This document shows positions 16,775 through 25,436 of a stretch of 64,000 nt of DNA, piece by piece (position 1 is the stretch's first letter; the number at the start of each line of letters is the position of its first letter). Location: the NCBI GenBank assembly GCA_004168015.1, contig SEYW01000006.1:1-64000 (forward strand), written 5' to 3'. The stretch comes from Methylolobus aquaticus (lineage in GTDB: Bacteria > Pseudomonadota > Gammaproteobacteria > Methylococcales > Methylococcaceae). The position numbers and the translations under genes were made by a program. The notes beneath the pieces were generated by a model, which was given only the letters and a program-made list of their open reading frames with translations, was not told the DNA's origin and did no database searches.

Positions 16775-17007
16775 CCCCTGATCCAGAATCACCGGGTCCT
16801 CCATTTAGCTCGAAGCGCCGCTGACTCCGCTGATTCAACGAGCCGGAGGGAGGCGCGCTTGACGGCCAATGCGCACAACCCGGATCAACTCCAGGGTTAC
16901 TCTGCCCGGCATCGAACGCACCGCCGCTCACTGCGCCTTCCGACTCAAGAGAGATCTGGCACCAAGGCGCTCGGCCATTCGGTGCAGAACGACGGTCCGC
17001 CTGGCGG

Positions 17008-17709
17008 CTACGCCTTCCGATACTCCCTCCAGCCCAGCCGCAGCAAGGCCATCGCCGGTGTCGCCATCCCGACGCAATAGAACGTCACGTCGAACCACTG
17101 CGGCCCCGTCAGCAACTGAAAAGTCGCGGCGAACAGAACCAGCGACGAGCCACTGAACCCGACACAGAGCCAGAAGGGAAAGGCCACGAAGCCGGTGGCT
17201 GCATCCATGCGCGGCGGATATAGGCATACTGCCAGGGCGGCGACTGCAGCGGCCAGCAGTGCCCCCGAGGCACTCGGGTGCCCCAGATGTTCGATGAACG
17301 ACACCATCCACGCCTGCGCGCCGATGACGACGGCGGCGAAGGACCAGAACGCAATCGCCTTGAGTTCGTCCGGCATGTCATCGCCGTAGACGCGCGGCAA
17401 CAGCATCAGTGCGAACAGGAACAAGGCCGCGGCCATGACCACATTGATACTGGCGATCATGTACAGCCGGCGGGCCCCAGGCATTTCGGCGGTCGGGATC
17501 GCGCTGACCTCCGACATGCCGTGCGCCCCGATGAAACAGACGATCGTCGCGACGATCAGCGCGGCGTTCAGAAACTGGAACAGCCTTTGATCGGCGATCT
17601 CTTTGCGTAGCGTCAAGGCCAGGGTCAGCACCGTGATGCTGACGCCGCCGAGAGCCGCCAGGAACTGGGCGTAACTCTTGGCAAGTTCGATATTGTCGAT
17701 TTGAACCAT
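17008..17709 (-). CDS. Integral membrane protein of unknown function
   Basis: A protein of about 233 residues with seven hydrophobic segments. The first is FLAALGGVSITVLTLALTL and the last is CVGMATPAMALLRLG. I recognise no family motif. The opening IDNIELAKSYAQFLAALGG with a basic/acidic loop (RKEIADQRLFQFLN) recalls small multi-pass proteins often annotated as hypothetical membrane proteins. I start at ATG 17709, with GGGGGA upstream; the frame extends to a TTG at 17733. It is divergent from ubiX, with about 170 bases between. No operon partner is visible, so no function is assigned. Confidence 0.6.
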   Translation of the reverse strand: MVQIDNIELAKSYAQFLAALGGVSITVLTLALTLRKEIADQRLFQFLNAALIVATIVCFIGAHGMSEVSAIPTAEMPGARRLYMIASINVVMAAALFLFALMLLPRVYGDDMPDELKAIAFWSFAAVVIGAQAWMVSFIEHLGHPSASGALLAAAVAALAVCLYPPRMDAATGFVAFPFWLCVGFSGSSLVLFAATFQLLTGPQWFDVTFYCVGMATPAMALLRLGWREYRKA

Positions 17710-17877
17710 GGTCGCATAGTCCCCCTGGGACAACGCTACCGCATCGCCTAACGAAGGAGAAGCGGATTTGGCCGCCGCCGATCTCGCCCCCAGGCGTAAG
17801 CCAGCAAGTGACGCCTGCGCGATGAACGTTTAGGCTGTAGCGCTTTCGGCATGCTTACCAGAGGATCGTCTTCGGCC

Positions 17878-18489
17878 ATGGCTCAGCCACAGCGTCTCGT
17901 CGTCGGCATCACCGGCGCCACCGGCATCATCTTCGGCGTCCGATTGCTGGAGTTGCTGCAGGACACGGCGATCGAAACCCACCTGATCGTATCGAAAGCC
18001 GCGGAGCGCACGCGGGCGCACGAACTCGCTATCAGCGCCCGCGACCTGCGCGCGCTGGCCAGCGTGGACTATGCGATCAGCGACGTCGGTGCGGCGCTCG
18101 CCAGTGGTTCATTCCGGACAATGGGGATGATCGTCGCGCCCTGCTCGGTCAAAACGTTGGCCGAGATCGCCTCGGGAGTGTCGAGCAGCCTGCTGACGCG
18201 GGCCGCCGACGTCACGCTGAAGGAGCGTCGGCGCCTGGTGTTGATGGTCAGGGAGACGCCGCTGTCGGCAATCCACCTGCGCAATATGTTGACGGTGACC
18301 GAATGCGGCGGGGTCGTGATGCCGCCCGTCCCGGCGCTGTATACGCAGCCGGCCTCACTGGACGAGATGGTGACGCACACCGCCTGCCGGGCTCTGGACC
18401 TGTTCGACATCGACGTCGGACGGCTGCGCCGCTGGGGCGAGGATATCGCCGACCGACCTGCGCGGCCCTCCGCCTCGATCGAGGAGTAG
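17878..18489 (+). CDS. ubiX: Flavin prenyltransferase UbiX
   Basis: A 203-residue enzyme of the UbiX/Pad1 family. It attaches a dimethylallyl group to FMN to make the prenylated cofactor that UbiD-type decarboxylases need in ubiquinone synthesis. The FMN-binding N-terminus reads VVGITGATGIIFGVRLLELL. The middle has MIVAPCSVKTLAEIASGVSS with the conserved PCS-x-KT element, and LVLMVRETPLSAIHLRNML is the usual R-E-T-P-L segment. I use ATG 17878 (MAQPQ), preceded at some distance by AGAGGAT; an earlier ATG at 17851 adds residues not typical of the family. It is convergent with the VOC gene. Confidence 0.93.
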   Translation: MAQPQRLVVGITGATGIIFGVRLLELLQDTAIETHLIVSKAAERTRAHELAISARDLRALASVDYAISDVGAALASGSFRTMGMIVAPCSVKTLAEIASGVSSSLLTRAADVTLKERRRLVLMVRETPLSAIHLRNMLTVTECGGVVMPPVPALYTQPASLDEMVTHTACRALDLFDIDVGRLRRWGEDIADRPARPSASIEE

Positions 18490-18557
18490 CGGGTCCTGCA
18501 CACCCGGGGCGCTTGCCCGAGGCGGCGGAGGAGAATGCGATCTTGGGCGCGGGTTTC

Positions 18558-18932
18558 TCAGGCCGCTGCACCGGGTTGATTGAGCCACTGCAGAAACGTA
18601 ATCTGAACACCGTCGGGATCACGGATCGCAAAGCAGCGCGACCCCCAATTCGTCGTAACCGGGACAGGCGCATACAGGGCCAGGGACCGATGCACGGCAT
18701 CGACGTCCGCGACCTCCAGCACCAAGTGCACCCGATCGCCCGGCGCAGGCAGCCGCAACTGTCGCTTCTCGCGCGCCGCATCGAGCAGTTCCAGTCGCAG
18801 GCCGTGGACTTCCAACAGCACGCCGCGCGCACCCGGCCGGTCCCACGCGCGGATCACCGAGCCGCCCAGCGCCTGGCGGTAAAACGCTTCGACCGCGTCG
18901 AAACCGGCCGTGGCCAGGCAGACGTAACTCAT
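18558..18932 (-). CDS. VOC-superfamily (glyoxalase/bleomycin-resistance-like) protein
   Basis: A 124-residue single-module protein with paired beta-alpha-beta-beta-beta units. FDAVEAFYRQALGGSVI starts the first. HLVLEVADVDAVHRSLAL and WGSRCFAIRDPDGVQITFLQ make the second, ending in the D-P-D-G-x-x-I/V motif common in VOC proteins. Metal-ligand residues are not obvious in their usual places apart from an E/H near the strand ends, so the substrate cannot be inferred. It may be a lyase, dioxygenase or binding protein. It is convergent with ubiX and divergent from the alpha/beta hydrolase gene. Confidence 0.75.
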   Translation of the reverse strand: MSYVCLATAGFDAVEAFYRQALGGSVIRAWDRPGARGVLLEVHGLRLELLDAAREKRQLRLPAPGDRVHLVLEVADVDAVHRSLALYAPVPVTTNWGSRCFAIRDPDGVQITFLQWLNQPGAAA

Positions 18933-19071
18933 GCCCGACCTCCACCGCGCTTGCGACAGGACGCGGCCTCAATCGTCGCGATACCCTCGCAGCCATGGCC
19001 GGCCGGCGATCCGAGCCTTCCGCTATACTGCGGCTTCGCTCGCCCATGACCCGCTATCGACTGTTCCATTG

Positions 19072-20073
19072 ATGTTTCCGTCGCACTGTCCATACCGGTT
19101 GGCTCGACTGCTGGTCGCATTGTTTTACTGGGTGCCGATGGCCGCCTTTGCCGCCCCCCCAGCACAGCCGCCGCAGCTCGCGGCGGCACATTTCGTGGCC
19201 GGCGACGGGGCGGTGCTGCCCTTGAGGCGCTGGCTGCCGGTCCGCGATCCGCCGCGGGCGATCATCGTCGCGCTGCATGGTTTCAACGACTACAGCCGCG
19301 CCTTCGAGATGCCCGGCGCCTTCTTCCAGCGTCATGGCGTGGCCTGTTATGCCTATGACCAACGGGGTTTCGGGCTGGCACCCGGACATGGAACCTGGCC
19401 CGGTACCCAGACCTATGTCGACGACCTGTTCCAGTTTACCGCCGCCGTCCGTGAACGCCACCCTGGGATTCCGGTCTACGTGCTCGGGGAGAGCATGGGT
19501 GCGGCCGTCGCGATCGTCGCACTGACGGCTGAGCGGCGCCCCCCTGCGGACGGGTTGATCCTGTCGGCGCCCGCGGTTTGGTCGCGGGACACCATGCCGT
19601 GGTATCAGCGGGCTTTGCTGGAGACCTCGGTTCACACACTGCCATGGCTGCGTGTGACCGGCGACGGACTGGGCTTCCTGCCCTCCGACAATATCGACGT
19701 GCTGCGGGGATTGGGACGCGACCCGCAGGTGATCAAGGCGACACGGATCGACGCCATCTATGGTCTGGTCGACCTGATGGACGAGGCAATGGGGCGGGTC
19801 GGCCTGATCGAACTGCCTACGCTGGTCCTCATAGGCGATCGCGACCAGATCATTCCGAAGGAACCGATGCAGCGCTTGCTGGAACGCCTGCCCCGACGAT
19901 TGACGACGCGCGTCGCGACCTATCCCGAGGGCTACCACCTGCTGCTGCGCGATCTGCAGGCGGAAAAGCCCTGGCGCGACATCGTGGCGTGGATCAGCGA
20001 CCGCAACCGGCCGCTGCCATCGGGCGCCGAACAACGGCTGGCGCTGGCGCCCTCGCGGGACGCGCGTCACTGA
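19072..20073 (+). CDS. Exported alpha/beta hydrolase (monoacylglycerol lipase/lysophospholipase-like)
   Basis: A 333-residue protein with an N-terminal signal peptide ending near AAFAAPPAQ. The alpha/beta hydrolase core has the oxyanion region IIVALHGFNDYSRAF, YAYDQRGFGLAPGHG, and the nucleophile elbow VLGESMGAAVAI (G-x-S-x-G). The acid aspartate is probably in LIGDRDQIIP and the histidine in YPEGYHLLLRD. The layout matches Hydrolase_4/monoglyceride lipases. It likely cleaves an ester of lipid type in the envelope or outside the cell. I start at ATG 19072, which begins the signal peptide; the frame is open further upstream without good reason to use it. Confidence 0.82.
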   Translation: MFPSHCPYRLARLLVALFYWVPMAAFAAPPAQPPQLAAAHFVAGDGAVLPLRRWLPVRDPPRAIIVALHGFNDYSRAFEMPGAFFQRHGVACYAYDQRGFGLAPGHGTWPGTQTYVDDLFQFTAAVRERHPGIPVYVLGESMGAAVAIVALTAERRPPADGLILSAPAVWSRDTMPWYQRALLETSVHTLPWLRVTGDGLGFLPSDNIDVLRGLGRDPQVIKATRIDAIYGLVDLMDEAMGRVGLIELPTLVLIGDRDQIIPKEPMQRLLERLPRRLTTRVATYPEGYHLLLRDLQAEKPWRDIVAWISDRNRPLPSGAEQRLALAPSRDARH

Positions 20074-20077
20074 GCGC

Positions 20078-20494
20078 TTAGGGTTTCTGCGCCAGGCAAT
20101 CGTTCGCCGCGGCGTTGGTCATCATGACCAGCTCGAACGGGAACTCGTTCTTCTCGTTGAAATGGACCGCGTCGGCATGGGTCAGCCGCTTGGATATCTC
20201 CTCCGCCATGCAGGTGCAGACGCGGCCAAGCTCCTGATCGCCGGATAGCTGGCTGTCGCCGCTAGCCTGCTGCGACTTGATGCATTTCTCCGTGTACTTC
20301 CGCTCGAAGATCTGGTGCTCCGTCTCGGTCACCGGCGTATGCGGCTGATCGAACACGGAGACCGGCGGCTGCGACGGTTGTGACGACGGTCGGGCTGAAG
20401 GCGGGGCATCGTCACCGCAGCCTGCCAGCAGCAGCGCCGCCCCAAGACTCATCACGGCGACAATCGATCGACCTGGCATGTTGTTCTTTATCAT
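20078..20494 (-). CDS. Small lipoprotein of unknown function
   Basis: A 138-residue protein with a lipoprotein signal peptide: basic start, hydrophobic SIVAVMSLGAALL and the lipobox LAGC, so the mature protein should begin at the cysteine. A proline/serine-rich linker follows, then a helical region with four cysteines (KCIKS, RVCTCM, NDCLA) that could form disulfides in the periplasm. It is convergent with the hydrolase gene (4 bases apart). I know of no function for it. Confidence 0.6.
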   Translation of the reverse strand: MIKNNMPGRSIVAVMSLGAALLLAGCGDDAPPSARPSSQPSQPPVSVFDQPHTPVTETEHQIFERKYTEKCIKSQQASGDSQLSGDQELGRVCTCMAEEISKRLTHADAVHFNEKNEFPFELVMMTNAAANDCLAQKP

Positions 20495-20641
20495 TGGTTT
20501 CTCTACCCCTTGGATAACGTCTGGTGGGCGCTCTGTCCGCGGTCCAACCCCGTCCGTCGCCCATTGCGGGGCATATCCCGCGAACGGCCCGCGTTGCGGA
20601 CCGAGATTCTCCGGACCTCCCGGCTCAAAGTCCAGCCCGGT

Positions 20642-22957
20642 CTACGCCTTCGTCTTGAGGGCGCGCGCCAGCGCTGCGGCCATCGCGCCTTGCGGCGCGG
20701 GAGCCTCCTGGCGCGTCTCGCGCGGGCGTTTCGGTGCGGCCGGCGTTCGAGGCGACGGGCCCGTCGCCCTGGCGGCCGCGGACTCCGCCGGAGAAACCGC
20801 CTCCTTTTTCATCGACAGAGCGATGCGGCGTCGCTGCACGTCGACCTCCAGCACGCGGACTGCAACCACGTCACCCGCCTTGACGACTTCGCGTGGGTCC
20901 TTGACGAAACGATCCGCCAAATGGGAGATGTGCACCAGACCGTCCTGATGGACGCCGATGTCGACGAAAGCGCCAAAGTTGGTCACGTTCGTGACCTGGC
21001 CTTCCAGCATCATCCCCGGCGCCAGGTCGGCGAGCTGGTGCACGCCTTCCTTGAAGGTCGCGGTCTTGAAATCAGGACGCGGATCGCGCCCCGGCTTTTC
21101 CAGTTCGCTGAGAATGTCGCTTACCGTGGGCAGGCCGAAACGCTCGTCGACGTAACGCGCGGGATCGACGCCACGCAGGAAGGTCGGGTTGCCAATCAGG
21201 CCACGGATATCCTTGCCCGTCTGTTGCATGATCTTCTCGACCACCGGATAGGCTTCCGGATGCACCGACGAGGCATCCAGTGGATTGTCGCCATCGGCGA
21301 TACGCAGGAAGCCGGCAGCCTGCTCGAAGGTCTTCGCCCCGAGCCTCGGCACCTGCTTGAGCTGCTCCCGACTCTGGAAGGGCCCATGCTCGTTGCGGAA
21401 CTCGACTATGTTCTGGCCTATGGTCTGCGTCAGACCCGACACATAGCGCAGCAGCGACGTCGAGGCCGTGTTGACATCGACCCCCACCGCATTGACGCAA
21501 TCTTCGACGACGGCATCCAGGCTCCGGGCGAGCTGAGTCTGATTGACGTCATGCTGATACTGCCCGACCCCGATCGCCTTGGGCTCGATCTTGACGAGTT
21601 CCGCGAGCGGATCCTGCAACCGGCGCGCGATCGAAACCGCCCCCCGCAGCGACACGTCCAGATCGGGGAATTCCTTCGAGGCCAGTTCGGAAGCCGAGTA
21701 CACCGAAGCGCCGGCCTCGGACACGACGATCTTCAGCAGCTTCAGATCGGGGAAGCGCTTGATGACGTCGGCTGCGAGCTGATCGGTCTCCCGCGACGCG
21801 GTGCCGTTGCCGATCGCGATCAGCTGGACGTCGTGGCGTTCGCAGAGCTGCGCCAGCTGGGCGATCGACTGCTCCCATTGCCGATGCGGGACGTGCGGGT
21901 AGATGGTGGCGGTCTCCAGCAGCTTGCCGGTCTTGTCGACAACCGCGACCTTGACGCCGGTCCGCAGTCCAGGATCGAGCCCCATCGTCGCCCGGGGACC
22001 CGCCGGCGCCGACAACAGCAAGTCCTTCAGGTTGCCCGCGAACACCCGGATCGCCTCCTGCTCCGCGGCATCCCGCAGCCGCTGCAGCAAATCGAGTTCG
22101 ATCCGCGTCAACAGCTTGATCTTCCAGGCCAGACGGACCGTCTCGCGCAACCACACGTCCGCGGGGCGGCCTTGATCGGCAATCGCGAACGTAGCGGCGA
22201 CTCGGCCCTGACAGTAGCCGTGGACTGCATCCTCGTCGGCGCCGACACGCAGATTCAGGTTCAGAACATCCTCATTGCGCCCACGGAACAGCGCCAGCGC
22301 TCGGTGCGACGGAATGACATGGATCGCTTCGTCGTAGGCGAAGTAATCCTTGAACTTCGCGCCCGCCTCTTCCTTGCCACCCACGACCGTCGAGACCAGC
22401 AGGCCGTCGTTCCAGATCTTCTCGCGCAATTCGTGCAACAACGGGGCATCCTCGGCGAATCGCTCCATCAGGATCTGGCGCGCACCGTCGAGCACTGCCG
22501 CGACGTCGGCGAACCCCTGATCGGGCGCCAGATAGTCGGCCGCCAACAGCTCAGGTGTCTGGGCAGGATCGGACAGCAGGGCATCGGCCAGCGGTTCCAG
22601 TCCCGCCTCGCGGGCGATCTGCGCCTTGGTCCGGCGCTTCGGTTTGTACGGCAGATACAGGTCTTCGAGCAGCGTCTTGGTATCGGCGTCGAGAATGGCC
22701 CGTTCCAGTTCGGGGGTCAGCTTCTCCTGCGCGCGAATGGAGGCGAGGATGCTGTCGCGCCGCTCTTCGAGCTCGCGGAGATAGCCCAGTCGCATCTCGA
22801 GCTGGCGCAACTGGACATCGTCGAGGCCACCGGTGACTTCCTTACGATAGCGGGCGATGAAGGGCACGGTCGCACCCTCATCGAGCAGGGCCACGGCCTT
22901 GGCCACCTGCGTCGGCGCGACGCCGAGTTCCTGTGCGATACGCGCAATGATTTCCAT
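20642..22957 (-). CDS. tex: Tex family RNA-binding transcription accessory protein
   Basis: A 771-residue protein with the complete Tex layout. The N-terminal helical domain carries [21 protein letters not shown] YqgF/RuvC-like domain has [17 protein letters not shown]. Helix-hairpin-helix modules follow ([20 protein letters not shown]). A C-terminal S1 domain reads [20 protein letters not shown] with [11 protein letters not shown] and [16 protein letters not shown]. Tex binds nucleic acids and is linked to transcription and translation quality control. ATG 22957 has AGGA 9 bases upstream; an upstream in-frame ATG at 22990 adds residues outside the family. A lysine/alanine-rich tail follows the S1 domain. 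Confidence 0.95.
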   Translation of the reverse strand: MEIIARIAQELGVAPTQVAKAVALLDEGATVPFIARYRKEVTGGLDDVQLRQLEMRLGYLRELEERRDSILASIRAQEKLTPELERAILDADTKTLLEDLYLPYKPKRRTKAQIAREAGLEPLADALLSDPAQTPELLAADYLAPDQGFADVAAVLDGARQILMERFAEDAPLLHELREKIWNDGLLVSTVVGGKEEAGAKFKDYFAYDEAIHVIPSHRALALFRGRNEDVLNLNLRVGADEDAVHGYCQGRVAATFAIADQGRPADVWLRETVRLAWKIKLLTRIELDLLQRLRDAAEQEAIRVFAGNLKDLLLSAPAGPRATMGLDPGLRTGVKVAVVDKTGKLLETATIYPHVPHRQWEQSIAQLAQLCERHDVQLIAIGNGTASRETDQLAADVIKRFPDLKLLKIVVSEAGASVYSASELASKEFPDLDVSLRGAVSIARRLQDPLAELVKIEPKAIGVGQYQHDVNQTQLARSLDAVVEDCVNAVGVDVNTASTSLLRYVSGLTQTIGQNIVEFRNEHGPFQSREQLKQVPRLGAKTFEQAAGFLRIADGDNPLDASSVHPEAYPVVEKIMQQTGKDIRGLIGNPTFLRGVDPARYVDERFGLPTVSDILSELEKPGRDPRPDFKTATFKEGVHQLADLAPGMMLEGQVTNVTNFGAFVDIGVHQDGLVHISHLADRFVKDPREVVKAGDVVAVRVLEVDVQRRRIALSMKKEAVSPAESAAARATGPSPRTPAAPKRPRETRQEAPAPQGAMAAALARALKTKA

Positions 22958-23285
22958 AGAAAACCGTCCTAGAGTCCGAGGAGGCGGCATTCTAGCAGCA
23001 ATTTTCTCGCGGCCTCGGCAAAGCCGCGCGCCCTGCTCCGGCGCCGTACAGCCCTCGAAAGGCGTAGGGTTGGACAGCCGGAATCACAAATGTGTAATAA
23101 TGCGCGATTCGCCCGGCCCAGGTCCGGCCGCGTTGGGCGATGGGAAACGCCAGTTCGAATACCGAAGCCACCGACTGCTGGCGCCGCGCTCCGAAGGAGC
23201 CGGAACGCTCGCAAGGATCGCGTTGGGGCGCGAGTATTTTTTCATTACACACCGAAAAATCCTAAAAGAAGTAGTGGGATACACT
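22958..23285. promoter_or_regulatory. Intergenic region between tex and hpf
   Basis: This 328-base gap separates two divergent genes. A possible hpf promoter has TTGGAC at 23070-23075 and TAATAA at 23095-23100, with a long 19-base spacer. This is a weak match. Nothing else is recognised. Confidence 0.28.
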
Positions 23286-23648
23286 ATGCAAGTACCATTA
23301 GAGATCACCTTTCGCGGCTTCCCCCATTCCGATGCCGTCGAAACCAAGGTGCGCGAGAAAGTGGCCAAGCTCGAGCAGTTCTGCGACCACATCATCAGTT
23401 GCAAGGTCGCGGTTTCCGCCGAGCACCACCATCAGCATCAGGGCAACCTCTACAGCGTCCGGATCGATCTCGCCGTGCCGCAGAAGCATCTCGTAGTGAG
23501 CCGGGACCACCACGACAAGCAGGCGCATGAAGACCTGTACGTCGCGTTGCGCGACGCCTTCGAAGTCGCGAAGCGGCAATTGGAAGAATACGTCCGCATG
23601 CAGCGCGGTGACGTCAAGAGTCATCGCTCGCCCCCGCCCGCCGTCTGA
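23286..23648 (+). CDS. hpf: Ribosome hibernation-promoting factor (HPF/RaiA family)
   Basis: A 120-residue protein with the S30AE fold. LEITFRGFPHSDAVETKVREK gives the first strand and helix, followed by a middle strand pair with a histidine-rich loop (VSAEHHHQHQGNLYSVRIDL). The helix DLYVALRDAFEVAKRQLEEY ends the domain. Short proteins of this kind bind the 30S decoding centre and silence ribosomes during slow growth. There is no long C-terminal dimerisation domain, so it is of the short type. The start is ATG 23286, with only a weak GGGAT ribosome-binding site. It is convergent with the Nudix gene. Confidence 0.88.
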   Translation: MQVPLEITFRGFPHSDAVETKVREKVAKLEQFCDHIISCKVAVSAEHHHQHQGNLYSVRIDLAVPQKHLVVSRDHHDKQAHEDLYVALRDAFEVAKRQLEEYVRMQRGDVKSHRSPPPAV

Positions 23649-23698
23649 TCCCGTCGGGAGCACCCGAACAAGACACCATCGCGGTTTTTGTTCCGGGC

Positions 23699-23729
23699 CG
23701 TGACGGCAAGAGCCACTCTCGCCGTCACG
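23699..23729. repeat. Hairpin between convergent hpf and Nudix genes
   Basis: CGTGACGGC and GCCGTCACG form a perfect 9-bp stem with a 13-base loop, 51 bases after the hpf stop. No T-run follows on either strand, so it is at most a terminator-like or 3'-end-stabilising structure. Confidence 0.4.
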
Positions 23730-23841
23730 CGCTCACCTGTTCATCGTGTCCACTGGTTTGAGCCGGGGTCCCGTCCCCCGCCCGAGATTTCCAAGTAGCG
23801 CGACACGACACCGTCTCTCGGTGGTGCCGCACCGGATGGAT

Positions 23842-24411
23842 TCAGATGGCAACGAAGTTGCTGCCGCTGCCACCCCGATCGCACAAGCCCCCGCGGCCCG
23901 GTTTCCGACGGACCCGATCCGCAGCATCGATAACGGGCCTAAGGCCCTCCACGAGCGCGTAGCCGTCGAGTTCCCGCAGCGCGACCCAGCTGGCTTCCGC
24001 CGCATCGTCCGCGGCGTGAACCGCATAGTTGCCTTGGCCGACCGGACTGGCCAGAAAATCGATGATGACGTAATGGAAGCCCTCGATGCGTCGCTCCACG
24101 ACCGCGATGACGGGGCCAACCGTCACGACCAGGCCCGTCTCCTCGGCGATTTCGCGGCGGCACGTCTCCGCCAAGGTCTCGCCCGCGCGCTGTTTTCCCC
24201 CGGGCACCGACCACAACCCTTGTGCTGGCGGCCGCCCGCGACGGATCAGCAACACCCGGCCCTGATCATCGAAAACAACGCCGGCGACGCCGGTTGCCGG
24301 CGTGGGCGCATGCGGCTTGGCAGTCAAGGTTCGGCCCGTCCCGTAGCGCAGGCTGACCGGCCCGGCGGCGAGCACAAATCCCGGAGGGCGGGCGTTGGCG
24401 GCGAGGTACAC
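23842..24411 (-). CDS. Nudix hydrolase
   Basis: A protein of up to 189 residues with a full Nudix box. GGKQRAGETLAETCRREI continues into AEETGL, giving G-x5-E-x7-REU-x-EE-x-G-U. The preceding VAGVVFDDQGRVLLIRRGRP strand pair and GLWSVPGGK loop are typical of the ADP-ribose pyrophosphatase/MutT-like group. The enzyme should hydrolyse a nucleoside diphosphate derivative with Mg2+. The start is uncertain. GTG 24411 opens the frame, but the family would fit a start nearer the TTG of LTAKPHAPTP, about 28 codons in. The glycine/arginine-rich tail after VIDAADRVRRK is outside the domain. Confidence 0.83.
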   Translation of the reverse strand: MYLAANARPPGFVLAAGPVSLRYGTGRTLTAKPHAPTPATGVAGVVFDDQGRVLLIRRGRPPAQGLWSVPGGKQRAGETLAETCRREIAEETGLVVTVGPVIAVVERRIEGFHYVIIDFLASPVGQGNYAVHAADDAAEASWVALRELDGYALVEGLRPVIDAADRVRRKPGRGGLCDRGGSGSNFVAI

Positions 24412-24535
24412 TCTCGGTGGGGCATATGCTATAAACGGGCGCGAGGAAGTCAGCCGAGCGCCGCTGCAGGACGCCGGGTATGGTCGACCGGTCGTAAATC
24501 AAACAAAGTCAAATAATAAGGAAATGTGATTCCCC

Positions 24536-25225
24536 ATGAAAACGTCGCGCGAGTCATCCACACGCAATACCCGTCGGGCGGGCGCCGGTTTCCGCGCCCT
24601 CGCGGCCCTGTCTATCGCCACTGCTCTGACCGCCTGCGATGACGGCAGCAGCGGCAGTGCATCCGGCCCATCGGCGATGGAAGCCAGGATCGAGGGCAAC
24701 ATCCAGGATCAGCATGGTCCGATCATGAACAGTCGCCTCGAAGTCACGGACAAGAGCGGCGCGGCCATCCAGAGCACCGAGCTGACGAACAACAATCACT
24801 ACAACATCAAGGTCCCCGCCGGCACCGCTTACCCAATCGTGCTAACGGCTTATCCCCTCGGCGAATCGGCAGCCAATGCGACCCCGGTCAAAGCGGTCGT
24901 TACCAGTCCGCTGGCCGACCGGATGGACGTCACTGACGTGTCGACCATCGTGGTGGATTCCGCTCGCTCACTCGGCGGACTGACTGCCGAAAATATTGCG
25001 AAGGCCTCCGGAGCGGCGATTGGCTTGCGCCAGCGTGAAGGCGTCAGCGCTGGTGCGGGTGGCGGCGGAGCCGGTCCCGGACAGAGCGGCGGCGGCGTCA
25101 GCCGTGGTGGTCACGGCGGCCACGGGGCCCCGTCAGAGGCGGGGACGCGACCGACCGACAAGCCGGCGACCGAGATGCCGCAGGGACAGCACACGATGCC
25201 GGAAGGCGGCACGATGAACCACTGA
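24536..25225 (+). CDS. Lipoprotein with a carboxypeptidase-regulatory-like domain and Gly/His-rich tail
   Basis: A 229-residue protein with a long basic N-region and then ALAALSIATALTAC, a lipoprotein signal peptide with lipobox cysteine. Residues about 48-115 (ARIEGNIQDQHGPIMNSRLE with NHYNIKVPAGTAYPIVLTAY) look like a beta-sandwich of the carboxypeptidase-regulatory/Cna-B type. The C-terminal 80 residues are low-complexity and rich in glycine and histidine (GGGVSRGGHGGHGAPSEAG), possibly metal-binding. ATG 24536 is used; AAGGAA lies 13 bases upstream, a long spacing. Function unknown; it is probably attached to the outer membrane. Confidence 0.55.
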   Translation: MKTSRESSTRNTRRAGAGFRALAALSIATALTACDDGSSGSASGPSAMEARIEGNIQDQHGPIMNSRLEVTDKSGAAIQSTELTNNNHYNIKVPAGTAYPIVLTAYPLGESAANATPVKAVVTSPLADRMDVTDVSTIVVDSARSLGGLTAENIAKASGAAIGLRQREGVSAGAGGGGAGPGQSGGGVSRGGHGGHGAPSEAGTRPTDKPATEMPQGQHTMPEGGTMNH

Positions 25226-25248
25226 TCGCAGGTCACAGATCCGTAACG

Positions 25249-25285
25249 ATCGCGAGGCTGGCGCCCCAATGGACGGCCTCGCGAT
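25249..25285. repeat. Hairpin after the Gly/His-rich lipoprotein gene
   Basis: ATCGCGAGGC and GCCTCGCGAT form a perfect 10-bp stem with a 17-base loop, 24 bases after the lipoprotein stop. No T-run follows. It may mark the 3' end of the plus-strand transcript. Confidence 0.4.
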
Positions 25286-25404
25286 TCCGCCGCCTGGTTA
25301 GCAACTCCCGCAGCCACTCGCCACGAATCCGGGCACGAGCGGCTGGATCGCCGCCAACCTGGCCAGGATTCGGGCCTTCCATCAAGAGGAAACCCTTAAT
25401 CCAG

Positions 25405-25425
25405 CCGGCATCTCCGATGCCGGCC
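25405..25425. repeat. Hairpin downstream of thiSG
   Basis: GCCGGCATC-TCC-GATGCCGGC is a perfect 9-bp stem with a 3-base loop, 12 bases beyond the thiSG stop. It lacks a T-run. It may act as a weak terminator or RNA end for the aroG-thiSG transcript. Confidence 0.42.
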
Positions 25426-25436
25426 CTATGGGCGGG

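Larger units (their letters stand above)
15542..17007. other. 1.47 kb gene-poor region upstream of wcaJ
   Basis: No convincing protein gene is present. Open frames here (for example 15707-16009 plus, 16650-16931 minus) lack ribosome-binding sites and family signatures. The stretch holds a small inverted repeat near wcaJ, three CTACGT-type dyads, and a sigma-54-like promoter followed by a putative small RNA and terminator. These are listed separately. The 16,120-16,630 part shows nothing I can name. Confidence 0.6.

Noticed and set aside
16650-16931. 93-codon minus-strand frame upstream of the 17008-17709 gene
   Set aside because: It is low-complexity and rich in Pro, Gly and Lys, and lies antisense to the putative small RNA and its terminator. 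No start signal is visible.
20510-22972. Very long plus-strand open frame (820 codons)
   Set aside because: It lies exactly opposite tex, whose protein is unmistakable. The frame is an effect of high GC and the codon bias of tex, and it has no family features.
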